Source: Serinicoccus kebangsaanensis (GTDB taxonomy: Bacteria > Actinomycetota > Actinomycetes > Actinomycetales > Dermatophilaceae). Taken from it: a stretch of 64,000 nucleotides of DNA. Below, piece after piece: positions 1-7,465 of the stretch. Within the stretch, counting starts at the first letter, position 1, and the number at the start of each line of letters is the position of its first letter. The stretch covers positions 1 to 64,000 of the forward strand of contig NZ_VSLG01000013.1 of NCBI RefSeq assembly GCF_008919445.1, in the 5' to 3' direction. The notes beneath the pieces were generated by a model, which was given only the letters and a program-made list of their open reading frames with translations, was not told the origin of the DNA and made no database searches. The position numbers and the translations under genes are program-made.

Positions 1-1
1 C

Positions 2-94
2 CGACCACGCAAGACACTCGACTGGGCCACCCCCGCCGAGGCCATGGCCGAGCTACTCTCACTCACACCACCCGGTGGTGCAACCACGCTCTGA
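2..94 (+). CDS. IS30 family transposase, C-terminal end (partial)
   Basis: The first reading frame in the window is open from its edge and ends with a TGA. It encodes RPRKTLDWATPAEAMAELL followed by a short tail. The pattern RPRKTLxWxTPAEA is the hallmark of the extreme C-terminus of IS30-family DDE transposases, which catalyse cut-and-paste or circle-mediated transposition. Only the last 30 residues are visible, so it cannot be said whether the element is intact. It lies about 140 bp from a tRNA-Ser gene that points toward it. The element's right inverted repeat should lie just past the stop, but I could not identify it without the left end. Confidence 0.8.
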   Translation, partial: RPRKTLDWATPAEAMAELLSLTPPGGATTL

Positions 95-176
95 GACCGC
101 CGTGCCTGAGCCGTTCTCGACGGGCGTGTCGTCGGGACGAGCGCCTCACGGGCACAGGGACGCCCGGCATACACAG

Positions 177-211
177 GAACGGGCCGACCCGCACTGCGGA
201 TCGACCCGTTC
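177..211 (-). terminator. Hairpin downstream of tRNA-Ser
   Basis: GAACGGG and CCCGTTC close a stem that continues inward with one mismatch as CGACCCGC against GCGGATCG, around a 3-nt loop. It lies about 20 bp beyond the 3' end of the minus-strand tRNA-Ser gene. There is no clear T-run, as is common in high-GC actinomycetes. Confidence 0.5.
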
Positions 212-231
212 GTTTCCCCTGAGGGGGTGGG

Positions 232-318
232 CGGTGGCGGTGGGATTTGAACCCACGGAGGACTTGCGCCCTCACACGCTTTCGAGGCGTGCTCCTTAGG
301 CCGCTCGGACACGCCACC
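232..318 (-). tRNA. tRNA-Ser(CGA)
   Basis: On the minus strand the gene starts GGTGGCG and ends CGCCACC plus a G discriminator, which pair as the acceptor stem. The anticodon loop reads CTCGAAA (anticodon CGA, codon UCG). The T arm is GTGGG-TTCAAAT-CCCAC and there is a long class II variable arm typical of serine tRNAs. CCA is not encoded. The gene is 87 nt long. Confidence 0.95.
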
Positions 319-366
319 GCCGCCGAGGTTACCTGACGGGTCGGGGGCCACCCAAAACTGCCGAGG

Positions 367-873
367 TCAGCGACGAGGCCCGAAGAAGCCGGTCAGCAGG
401 GCGGCGCAGTCCTGCTCCAGCACCCCCCCGACCACCTCCGGCCGGTGCAGCGCCCGGCGGTCCCTCGGCAGGTCCCAGACCGATCCGCAGGCCCCGGCCT
501 TGTCGTCCCAGGCGCCGAAGACGATCCGGTCGACGCGCGCCAGCAGGGCCGCGCCCGCACACATCGCGCACGGCTCCAGGGTGACGACCAGGGTGCAGCC
601 CTCGAGCCGCCACGCGGAGCGGGCACGCCCAGCCTGGCGCAGGGCGACGATCTCCGCGTGCCCGGTGGGGTCGTGCTCCGCCTCCCGCACGTTGTGCCCG
701 CGCCCGACCACCTCGCCCCCGCCGTCCACGACGAGCGCACCGATCGGCACGTCCCCGGCGGCGCCCACCCGCCGCGCCTCGAGGACCGCCTCACGCACCC
801 AGGAGGCATACCGGTCCGTCCCCCAGGAGGCACCCACGGGTCCGTCGGGCGAGGTGTCGGCGGTGCGGCTCAC
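367..873 (-). CDS. tadA: tRNA-specific adenosine(34) deaminase TadA
   Basis: This is a cytidine/deoxycytidylate-deaminase-fold zinc enzyme of 168 aa. It carries the HAE motif (His72, Glu74) and PCAMC (Cys102, Cys105), the zinc-binding and proton-shuttle residues. The spacing and the sequence around GALVV and [15 protein letters not shown] match TadA, which converts A34 to inosine in tRNA-Arg(ACG). A tRNA-Arg(ACG) gene, its expected substrate, lies at 15.1 kb. The start codon is GTG. The gene is divergent from upp with only 17 bp between start codons, so the two -10 boxes must overlap. A generic nucleoside deaminase is the alternative, but length and context favour TadA. Confidence 0.85.
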   Translation of the reverse strand: MSRTADTSPDGPVGASWGTDRYASWVREAVLEARRVGAAGDVPIGALVVDGGGEVVGRGHNVREAEHDPTGHAEIVALRQAGRARSAWRLEGCTLVVTLEPCAMCAGAALLARVDRIVFGAWDDKAGACGSVWDLPRDRRALHRPEVVGGVLEQDCAALLTGFFGPRR

Positions 874-877
874 GCCC

Positions 878-883
878 TAGAGT
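878..883 (+). promoter_or_regulatory. -10 box (TAGAGT) of a leaderless upp transcript
   Basis: TAGAGT ends 7 nt before the ATG of upp, so transcription would start at or next to the A of the start codon. No ribosome binding site fits between. The same arrangement recurs throughout the window. Confidence 0.6.
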
Positions 884-890
884 CTGGCGT

Positions 891-1529
891 ATGCGCGTCC
901 ACGTTGCCGACCACCCGCTCATCGCCCACAAGCTGACCTACCTGCGCGACAAGCGGACCGACACCCCGACCTTCCGGCGGCTGGCGGACGAGCTGGTGAC
1001 GCTGCTGGCCTACGAGGCGACCCGCGAGGTCCGGGTCTCCCCCTTCGAGATCGAGACCCCGGTGGCGGCCACGACCGGCATCCACCTCGCGACGCCCAAG
1101 CCGCTGGTCGTGCCGATCCTGCGCGCCGGGCTGGGCATGCTGGACGGCATGATGCGGATGCTGCCGACCGCCGAGGTCGGCTTCCTCGGCATGGTGCGCA
1201 ACGAGGAGACGCTCGAGGCCCACACCTACGCCAACCGGCTCCCGGACGACCTGGACAAGCGGCAGTGCTACGTGCTGGACCCGATGCTGGCGACCGGCGG
1301 CACGCTCATCGCCGCGATCCGCTACCTCGTCGAGCGGGGGGCCGACGACATCACCGCCATCACCCTCCTCTCCGCGCCCGAGGGCATCGAGAAGGTCCAG
1401 GCGGGCCTCGCCGACGTCGAGCCGCCGATCACCCTGGTCACCGGCGCCATCGACGAGCGGCTCAACGAGCAGGGCTACATCGTGCCCGGGCTGGGCGACG
1501 CCGGCGACCGGCTCTACGGCATCGTCTGA
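891..1529 (+). CDS. upp: Uracil phosphoribosyltransferase
   Basis: This 212-aa cytosolic salvage enzyme condenses uracil with PRPP to give UMP. The PRPP-binding loop [11 protein letters not shown] is at residues 128-138, and the C-terminal uracil-binding segment GDAGDRLYG is at about 200-209. Length and motif order match the Upp family over the full protein. The start is the ATG placed 7 nt after a TAGAGT box; no Shine-Dalgarno sequence is visible. The divergent tadA lies immediately upstream and an aminotransferase gene follows after 8 nt, possibly co-transcribed. Confidence 0.97.
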   Translation: MRVHVADHPLIAHKLTYLRDKRTDTPTFRRLADELVTLLAYEATREVRVSPFEIETPVAATTGIHLATPKPLVVPILRAGLGMLDGMMRMLPTAEVGFLGMVRNEETLEAHTYANRLPDDLDKRQCYVLDPMLATGGTLIAAIRYLVERGADDITAITLLSAPEGIEKVQAGLADVEPPITLVTGAIDERLNEQGYIVPGLGDAGDRLYGIV

Positions 1530-1537
1530 GCAGGGGT

Positions 1538-2734
1538 ATGCCTCCCGACCAGCCCGCGCGCACCCGCTCCGCGCGGGTCTCGGCCCGGTCGGCCGTGGAG
1601 CCGTTCCACGTCATGGAGGTGCTCAAGGCCGCCGCGGCACGGCAGCGCAGCCACGGTGACGTGATCATGCTGTGCGCCGGCCAGCCGTCGACGCCGGCAC
1701 CCGCTGTCGCCCGGGCGGCCGCCATCGAGGCGCTGGACACCGACGTGCTGGGCTACACCGAGTCCACCGGGATCCTGCCGTTGCGGCGCGCGGTCGCGGC
1801 CTATCACCAGCAGATGTCCGGCGTGGAGGTGTCACCCGAGGACGTGGTGGTCTTCCCCGGCAGCTCCGGTGCGTTCACCGCGCTCTTCCTCGCCGCCTTC
1901 GACCCCGGCGACCGGGTGGCGATGACGCGGCCCGGCTACCCGGCATACCGCAACAGCCTTGCGGCCCTCGGGTGCGAGGTGGTCGAGCTGGACTGCGGTC
2001 CGGGCACGAGGTTCCAGCCCACCGTCGCAATGCTGGAGTCGCTGCCCGAGCCGCCCGCCGGGTTGATCGTCGCCTCCCCCGCCAACCCGACCGGCACCGT
2101 CATCGACCCCACCGAGCTCGCCAGCCTGGCCCTCTGGTGCGAAGAGCACGGGACGCTGCTCATCAGCGACGAGATCTACCACGGCCTCAGCTACGGGCGG
2201 CAGACTGCGAGCGCCTGGGAGACGAGCCGGGAGAGCGTCGTCGTCGGCTCGGTGAGCAAGTACTTCTCGATGACCGGCTGGCGGGTCGGCTGGCTACTGG
2301 CGCCCGCGTCCCTGCGCCGACCGCTGGAGATCATCACCGGCAACCTCAACATCTGCCCGCCCGCCGTCGGGCAGCACGCGGCCATCGCCGCGCTCGGCGA
2401 GTCCGCGCGTTGCGAGCTGGACACCCACCGCGAGCGGTATGCCACGACCCGCCAGGTGCTGCTGCGGCGGCTGCCGGAGATCGGGTTGCGGGACTACGCC
2501 CCGCCGGACGGCGCCTTCTACGCCTGGTGCGACATCGGGCACCTCACCGAGGACTCGGTGCGGTGGTGCCGGGACCTGCTCGACGACTGCGGCGTGGCCC
2601 TCACGCCCGGGGTCGACTTCGACACGGTCGAGGGCCACCGCAAGGTGCGGCTCAGCTTCGCCGGGTCGACCGCCGAGGTGGAGGAGGCGCTGGACCGGAT
2701 GGCGGCCTCCCCGCTGCTGCGGCCCACCACCTGA
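1538..2734 (+). CDS. Class I/II pyridoxal-phosphate aminotransferase
   Basis: This 398-aa fold-type I aminotransferase probably acts on aspartate, alanine or a related amino acid. It shows the PLP landmarks PANPTG (residues 181-186), SDEIYHGLSYG (from 210) and SVSKYFSMTGWRVGW with the Schiff-base lysine at about Lys241. The reading frame is open further upstream inside upp, but that part is a shadow frame; the ATG at 1538, 8 nt after the upp stop and preceded by CAGGGG, is the sensible start. That start codon lies inside the over-represented motif GGTATGCC. Substrate cannot be set from sequence alone. Confidence 0.85.
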   Translation: MPPDQPARTRSARVSARSAVEPFHVMEVLKAAAARQRSHGDVIMLCAGQPSTPAPAVARAAAIEALDTDVLGYTESTGILPLRRAVAAYHQQMSGVEVSPEDVVVFPGSSGAFTALFLAAFDPGDRVAMTRPGYPAYRNSLAALGCEVVELDCGPGTRFQPTVAMLESLPEPPAGLIVASPANPTGTVIDPTELASLALWCEEHGTLLISDEIYHGLSYGRQTASAWETSRESVVVGSVSKYFSMTGWRVGWLLAPASLRRPLEIITGNLNICPPAVGQHAAIAALGESARCELDTHRERYATTRQVLLRRLPEIGLRDYAPPDGAFYAWCDIGHLTEDSVRWCRDLLDDCGVALTPGVDFDTVEGHRKVRLSFAGSTAEVEEALDRMAASPLLRPTT

Positions 2735-2765
2735 CCGGTGAGGGTGCTCGCAGGGCTCACCCCGC

Positions 2766-3755
2766 TCAGACCGAGGTGTGCCGCCGCTCCAGCTCACGCT
2801 CCCCAGCACCCGGCGCCCGCTCCGACAGGTCCGCGAGCGCTCGCCGCAGCATGGACCGGATCACGAGCGGGTGCGCGACCCGGACCACGGTCAGGTAGAG
2901 GCGGCCCACCGTGGTGTGCGGTCGGGCGAGGGTGCTCAGGGTGACCGACCGCTCCTCCACCAGGACGGAGGCGTGGAAGTCCAGGTGCGAGGCGCCCGTG
3001 CTCACCAGAGCCTCCGTCCCGCTCGCCGCCGCGAGGTCGAAGGACGAGCGGTCGCCCTGCTCGATGCCGACCAGGGGCACGAGCAGCTGACGCGCCACCA
3101 GGGCCGCCGCGACCCAGGGCGGGACCGTGCCGAAGATCGCGCGGTGCCACTCGCGCGGGTCGCGGCTCACGTGCCGGGGTAGAGGCACCTGCCAGGCGTC
3201 CCGCAGCGACCAGTCCTGCCCCTCCTCGGCCCGGCGGAGCAGGACGGCCGCCTCGGGGATCCGCACCTCCCGGACCGACCGCTCGAAGGCCGTGCGCAGC
3301 ACCCGCACGTAGGGCGTCCAGCGGGCGGGCCGGCGCACAGTGCCGGTCGCGATCAGCTCGGCGTTGTCGAGCAGGTCCTCCAGCACCGCGTCGTGCATCC
3401 AGCGCACCGCCAGCGGCCACAGCGCACGCATGGCACCTCGCGGCCGCGCCCGGATCTCATGGGTCAGCCGGGAGGCTGCCGGGCCGGCCGGGTCGATCCG
3501 GAGCTCGTGCCACCCGTCGAGGCCGACCTCCGGCGCGAAGCGGAACCGCACCCGGGCACCCGGCTCGAGCTCCTCGACCCGGTAGCGGACCTCGCCGTGT
3601 CCCCCGTGCGCGCCGACGACCAGTCCGGGGTCCAGCCGCATCGGCACCCATGCCGGAGCCGGCCACAGCGGGTCGTCGGCCCCGCCGAGCCGGGCGAGCA
3701 GGGGCGCCACGGTGGCGGCCGGGGCGGTGACGACTCGTCGGTGGAGGTTGCGCAT
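2766..3755 (-). CDS. SRPBCC-like / DUF2867 protein
   Basis: A 329-aa protein with two parts. The N-terminal half (about 1-145) resembles the SRPBCC/START-like fold, with alternating strands such as EVRYRVEELEPGARVRFRF. The C-terminal half (about 150-310) matches the DUF2867 pattern, with W-rich DAWQVPLPRHVSRDP and FGTVPPW. No catalytic residues are obvious and the function is unknown; a lipid- or ligand-binding role is inference from the fold. It ends convergently 31 nt from the aminotransferase. The RBS AAGGGAG precedes the ATG. The divergent cupin gene starts 42 nt away. Confidence 0.65.
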   Translation of the reverse strand: MRNLHRRVVTAPAATVAPLLARLGGADDPLWPAPAWVPMRLDPGLVVGAHGGHGEVRYRVEELEPGARVRFRFAPEVGLDGWHELRIDPAGPAASRLTHEIRARPRGAMRALWPLAVRWMHDAVLEDLLDNAELIATGTVRRPARWTPYVRVLRTAFERSVREVRIPEAAVLLRRAEEGQDWSLRDAWQVPLPRHVSRDPREWHRAIFGTVPPWVAAALVARQLLVPLVGIEQGDRSSFDLAAASGTEALVSTGASHLDFHASVLVEERSVTLSTLARPHTTVGRLYLTVVRVAHPLVIRSMLRRALADLSERAPGAGERELERRHTSV

Positions 3756-3783
3756 GATGCTCCCTTCCCTCTGCGGCTGACGG

Positions 3784-3789
3784 TAGCGT
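3784..3789 (+). promoter_or_regulatory. -10 box (TAGCGT), leaderless cupin transcript
   Basis: TAGCGT lies 7 nt before the ATG of the cupin gene and there is no room for a ribosome binding site, so the mRNA is probably leaderless. Confidence 0.5.
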
Positions 3790-3796
3790 CACGCGC

Positions 3797-4141
3797 ATGG
3801 ACGGACACGTGCTCGATCGCTCCGACGGCCGCGACGACGGCGAGGACTGGACCGAGAACTTCACCGAGCTCCCCGGCGGGGCGGGCATCTCGATCATCCT
3901 GGAGTCGACCGGCGAGGCCGGCGTGGGTCCGCGGTTGCACCGGCACCCGTATGCCGAGACCTTCATCATCCGACGCGGCAGCGCCCTCTTCACCATCGGC
4001 GCGGACCAGGTCGAGGGCAGGGCCGGTCAGGTGCTCGTCGTCCCGGCGGGCACTCCGCACACGTTCCGCACCGGCCCTGGGGGCTACGAGGCGGTGCACA
4101 TCCACGCCAGTGCGACCTTCGAGACCGAGTGGCTGGAGTGA
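3797..4141 (+). CDS. Cupin-domain protein
   Basis: A 114-aa single-domain small beta-barrel. Cupin motif 1 is seen as PRLHRHPYAETFIIRRGSA, giving His-x-His and Glu metal ligands at about residues 48-54, and motif 2 as GTPHTF (about 85-90). Such stand-alone cupins are often mononuclear metal enzymes or ligand-binding barrels; the substrate is not predictable. It is transcribed divergently from the DUF2867 gene. Confidence 0.8.
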   Translation: MDGHVLDRSDGRDDGEDWTENFTELPGGAGISIILESTGEAGVGPRLHRHPYAETFIIRRGSALFTIGADQVEGRAGQVLVVPAGTPHTFRTGPGGYEAVHIHASATFETEWLE

Positions 4142-4245
4142 GCTCGGGGGCGACACGCGCGCGGGGATGAGAGTCGGCATACCTCGTCACATCTGCCACA
4201 CTGACAACAGACCCGTGTCCACTCGTCCAGCGAAAGGCACCTGAC

Positions 4246-4416
4246 ATGCCGTCCACGGTCAAGAAGGTCCTGCACTGGCTGCTGTGGGGCTTCCTCATCT
4301 ACGCGGTGATCACCAACCCGGACCGGGCCGCCGACATCGTCCGCGCCGTCTGGGACATCATCAGTCAGGGCTTCCTCAACATCGGCCGGTTCTTCAACCA
4401 GCTGATGGGGACCTGA
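4246..4416 (+). CDS. Small membrane protein, 56 aa
   Basis: This short gene starts at ATG with a good RBS (GAAAGG, 8 nt spacing) and encodes 56 residues. It has one hydrophobic stretch (HWLLWGFLIYAVI, about residues 10-22), followed by an amphipathic segment with DRAADIVRAVWDIISQGF. Third-codon G/C use and the RBS argue that it is real. It ends 14 nt before the PH-domain gene and is likely in the same operon. Small one-helix proteins of this type are common in actinomycetes; the function is unknown. Confidence 0.7.
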   Translation: MPSTVKKVLHWLLWGFLIYAVITNPDRAADIVRAVWDIISQGFLNIGRFFNQLMGT

Positions 4417-4430
4417 CCGCGGCCGGACCG

Positions 4431-5174
4431 ATGCCCGGTCTCGGCCCGCCGCAGATCAGCCGCCGCGTCGCCCAGCGCTACCTGCTGGCCGACGAGCAGG
4501 TCGTCGTGTCCACCCGGTGGCACTGGGCCAAGCTCGTGCGACCCGCGGCCGTCGTGCTGCTGGGCATGTTCCTCACCCTGTGGGTCGCCGCGTCGGTCAC
4601 CGACCCCGCCGCCACCGGGCTCGCCCTGTGCGTGCTCGCGGTGGTCTGCGCCTGGGCGGGGTGGCAGGTGCTGGAGTGGCGCTGCGAGTGGTTCATCGCC
4701 ACCGACCGGCGGCTGCTCAAGACCTACGGCCTGATCACCCAGCGGGTCGCGATGATGCCGTTGGTGAAGGTCACAGACATGAGCTACGACCGGACCATCC
4801 TGGGGCGGATGCTCGGCTACGGACGCTTCGTGATGGAGTCGGCCGGCCAGGACCAGGCGCTGAGCCACATCGACTACATCCCCGAGCCCGACGAGAAGTA
4901 CCAGGCGATGTGCGAGACCATCTTCGGCCGCGACGTCCGCGACCCGGGCGAGGACGAGGAGGCCTGGGACGACGAGCCGGACGGTCCCGGACCGGACCGC
5001 ACCGGGGTGCGTTCTCGCCTCGCCGCCTCGACCGGGGAGGCGCGACGGTGGGAGCCGGTGGACCGTCGTGAGCTGCCCCGAGACTGGGACTGGGTGGACG
5101 AGGAGGCCCGTGGGGGTCGGGCCGCCACGCGGCGCCGGGTGGCCGTCGACCCGGACCCGACGCCGCTGCGCTGA
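4431..5174 (+). CDS. PH-domain (bPH2-like) membrane protein
   Basis: A 247-aa protein with two adjacent transmembrane helices (about residues 38-80, rich in L/V/A) followed by the pattern CEWFIATDRRLLKTYGLITQ and MMPLVKVTDMSYDRTILGRM. This is the bacterial PH-like domain formerly called DUF304/YdbS-like. The C-terminal third is highly charged and probably disordered (DPGEDEEAWDDEPDGPGPD). The frame is open upstream, but the ATG at 4431 follows the small membrane gene and fits the family start. Members are membrane-anchored with unknown ligands. Confidence 0.75.
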   Translation: MPGLGPPQISRRVAQRYLLADEQVVVSTRWHWAKLVRPAAVVLLGMFLTLWVAASVTDPAATGLALCVLAVVCAWAGWQVLEWRCEWFIATDRRLLKTYGLITQRVAMMPLVKVTDMSYDRTILGRMLGYGRFVMESAGQDQALSHIDYIPEPDEKYQAMCETIFGRDVRDPGEDEEAWDDEPDGPGPDRTGVRSRLAASTGEARRWEPVDRRELPRDWDWVDEEARGGRAATRRRVAVDPDPTPLR

Positions 5175-5193
5175 GCCCCGGGAGACCGGTCGC

Positions 5194-5817
5194 TCAGGCC
5201 GCCTGCTGGACGTCCAGGGCCCACCGGTCGCCGGTGGGTCGGAAGCCGATCCGCTCGTAGTAGGGCTGGCGCATCCCGGCCGGCGACAGCACCCGGCTGA
5301 ACCCGCGCCGGGCGAACAGCCCGGACTCGCGGTAGACGAACTCGCCCGGGGAGAAGTCGCGGTGGCTGGGGGTGACCCAGTCCAGCACGATCTCAGCCGT
5401 GCCCTCCCCCGCGTCCCGCGCGAGCACGACCCCGACCGTCTCGTCGCCCTGCAGCACGAGGAAGGCGGAGTGCTCCGCGGCCGGCTCGTGCGCGAAGTCC
5501 GGGTTGTAGCGGGCGATGTCGTCCTGGTGGACCGACAGGACGTGGCCGAGGTAGCGGTCGTCCGGCTCCACCTCCAGCACGGTGTAGGCCGCGGCGTCGT
5601 GCCGGGTGCGCAGCATCCGCCACAGGTAGACGACGTTGATGATCGCCAGCACGACGTTCAGCCCGACCATCGGCCACACCCCGACGATCGCGTTGTAGCC
5701 GATGAGCACGATGCATCCCACGAGGTTGATCCACCGCAGCCGCAGCACCCGGGTCTGCAGCAGCGACACCACGAGGATGGCGGAGCCGACCCAGCCGAGG
5801 ATCTCGATCCAGTTCAT
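5194..5817 (-). CDS. YgjV-like membrane protein with C-terminal soluble domain
   Basis: A 207-aa protein. Residues 1-70 hold three short hydrophobic helices in a PQ-loop/YgjV-like arrangement (WIEILGWVGSAILVVSLLQ, then LRLRWINLVGCIVLIGYN). Residues 95-207 form a soluble alpha/beta domain containing YYERIGFRP near the end, a phrase typical of GNAT-like acetyltransferase folds. The longer upstream reading frame overlaps the def promoter on the other strand, so the ATG at 5817 was chosen. It is divergent from def. The function is unknown. Confidence 0.65.
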   Translation of the reverse strand: MNWIEILGWVGSAILVVSLLQTRVLRLRWINLVGCIVLIGYNAIVGVWPMVGLNVVLAIINVVYLWRMLRTRHDAAAYTVLEVEPDDRYLGHVLSVHQDDIARYNPDFAHEPAAEHSAFLVLQGDETVGVVLARDAGEGTAEIVLDWVTPSHRDFSPGEFVYRESGLFARRGFSRVLSPAGMRQPYYERIGFRPTGDRWALDVQQAA

Positions 5818-5852
5818 GACAGGCAGGGTAGGGGGCGGGCCCGCCGCATACC

Positions 5853-5858
5853 TAGAAT
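5853..5858 (+). promoter_or_regulatory. -10 box (TAGAAT), leaderless def transcript
   Basis: TAGAAT lies 8 nt before the ATG of def with no ribosome binding site between them. Confidence 0.55.
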
Positions 5859-5866
5859 CTGCTCCC

Positions 5867-6436
5867 ATGGCAGTCCGACCCATCACCGTCATCGGCCACA
5901 AGGCCCTCCATGCGCGCACCAAGAAGGTGCGCGAGGTCACCGACGAGGTGCGCAGCCTGGTCGACGACATGTTCGACACGATGGCGGCGGCCGAGGGAGT
6001 GGGGCTCGCGGCGAACCAGGTGGGATCACGGCTGCGGCTGTTCGTCTACGACTGCCCGGTCCCGGGTGAGGACAACGCCCGCGGCGTGATCGTGAACCCG
6101 GTCCTGGAGCGGCTCGGCACCCCGGCACCGCTGGACCAGGAGGAGGACGGCGAGGGCTGCCTGTCCGTCCCCGGTGAGTGGTTCCCCCTGGCACGTCACC
6201 CTCGGGCGCGGGTCACCGGCACCGACCTGGACGGCACCGAGCTCGTCGTGGAGGGCGAGGGTCTGCTGGCCCGCTGCCTGCAGCACGAGACCGACCACCT
6301 CGACGGCTACCTCTACGTCGACAAACTGACCGGGCCGATCAGGGCCGAGGCCCGCGAGGCGGTCAAGGACCGCGGCTGGGCAGCCGACGGCATCGTGAGG
6401 TGGGACCCGTCGACGACCACGGCCGACGAGGTCTGA
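5867..6436 (+). CDS. def: Peptide deformylase
   Basis: A 189-aa metalloenzyme that removes the N-formyl group from nascent proteins. All three family motifs are present: GVGLAANQVG (residues 44-53), EGCLSVPG (96-103, metal ligand Cys98) and QHETDHLDG (139-147, His140/His144 and catalytic Glu141). The longer frame upstream has no family similarity; the ATG at 5867 sits 8 nt after TAGAAT. The following lipoprotein gene begins 26 nt after the stop, preceded by GAGGAGG. Confidence 0.97.
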   Translation: MAVRPITVIGHKALHARTKKVREVTDEVRSLVDDMFDTMAAAEGVGLAANQVGSRLRLFVYDCPVPGEDNARGVIVNPVLERLGTPAPLDQEEDGEGCLSVPGEWFPLARHPRARVTGTDLDGTELVVEGEGLLARCLQHETDHLDGYLYVDKLTGPIRAEAREAVKDRGWAADGIVRWDPSTTTADEV

Positions 6437-6462
6437 CCCGCGCGCGAGGAGGCGCTGCAGGT

Positions 6463-7365
6463 ATGTCCCGGCCCGGCTCCGTGAGCAGGCGCACCGTGCT
6501 CGCCGCCCTCACCGGCACCGGTGCGCTGGCGGCCTGCTCGGGCCAGGTCGACGAGCCGGACCGCTCGTCGACGACCCCGGGAGACGGGACGGACAGGACC
6601 GGAGAGGAGAGCGGGATGACCGCTGACGGAGACCAGGCCCTGGGCGAGGGGCGGATCTCCTACGGCGACGACGAGTCGCAGTGGGTCGAGCGGCTGGTGC
6701 CGGAGGGCAGCAGCCGGGGCACCGTGGTGGTCATCCACGGCGGCTTCTGGAGGGAGCGGTATGCCGCCGACCTGGGGACGCCGTTGGCGCGCGACCTGAC
6801 GTCGCGAGGTTGGACCACGCTCAACGTGGAGTACCGGCGGGTCGGCAACGGTGGCGGGTTCCCCCAGACGTTCGACGACGTCCACGCCGCCATCGAGCTC
6901 GCGGACGGTGACGGACCGGTGGTCACCCTCGGCCACTCCGCCGGCGGCCAGCTCGCGACCTGGGCCGCGGGTCGGCTGCGGACCGGACGGTGGGACGGTC
7001 AGGTCGAGGTGACCCATGTCCTGTCCCAGGCGGGGGTGCTGGACCTCGGCACGGCATACCAGGAGCGCCTGGGCGGCGGCGCGGTCGAGGACTTCCTCGC
7101 CGCGACCCCGGACGATCCGCTCTACGACCTGGTGGACCCGATCCGGCAGGTGCCCGTGCCCGCCCCGGTCTGGGCGCTGCACGCCCCCGACGACGGGCAG
7201 GTCCCGATCACCCAGTCGGAGGACTACGTGGCAGCCGCTCGTACCGCCGGAGGCGACGCCGAGCTGGTCGAGGTCACGGGCGGCCACTTCGACCTGATCG
7301 ACGTCGGCTCGCCGGCCTGGGCCGCCGTCGTCGGCATCCTCGACGGCATCACCGAGGCCCGCTGA
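6463..7365 (+). CDS. Alpha/beta-hydrolase lipoprotein
   Basis: A 300-aa exported esterase-like protein. It begins with an RR-containing signal (VSRRTVLAALTG) and lipobox LAAC at about Cys25. The domain has an HGG oxyanion motif (VIHGGFW), the nucleophile elbow GHSAGG (Ser159), an acid in APDDGQVP, and His275 in GGHFDL. This order matches arylformamidase/BD-FAE-like carboxylesterases. Residues 26-60 are a polar, probably disordered linker. The RBS GAGGAGG precedes the ATG. The substrate is not known. Confidence 0.8.
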   Translation: MSRPGSVSRRTVLAALTGTGALAACSGQVDEPDRSSTTPGDGTDRTGEESGMTADGDQALGEGRISYGDDESQWVERLVPEGSSRGTVVVIHGGFWRERYAADLGTPLARDLTSRGWTTLNVEYRRVGNGGGFPQTFDDVHAAIELADGDGPVVTLGHSAGGQLATWAAGRLRTGRWDGQVEVTHVLSQAGVLDLGTAYQERLGGGAVEDFLAATPDDPLYDLVDPIRQVPVPAPVWALHAPDDGQVPITQSEDYVAAARTAGGDAELVEVTGGHFDLIDVGSPAWAAVVGILDGITEAR

Positions 7366-7399
7366 CGAACCCTCTCCCCACCTCGACCGCCCACGGGTT

Positions 7400-7465
7400 C
7401 TCCTACGCAGAAGGTGTTCCTCTGCGGTGATACATCACGGCCGAGGAGCAACTGCTGCATAGGAG
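7400..7465. repeat. Palindromic repeat, left copy flanking the DUF559 gene
   Basis: A 66-bp imperfect palindrome whose outer arms are CTCCTACGCAGAAG and CTGCTGCATAGGAG. It aligns without gaps to the repeat at 8560-8625 with about 57 of 66 bases identical, so the two are homologous direct copies. The stop codon of the DUF559 gene (7435-7437) lies near the repeat centre, so the last dozen or so codons of that gene are repeat sequence. Confidence 0.85.
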
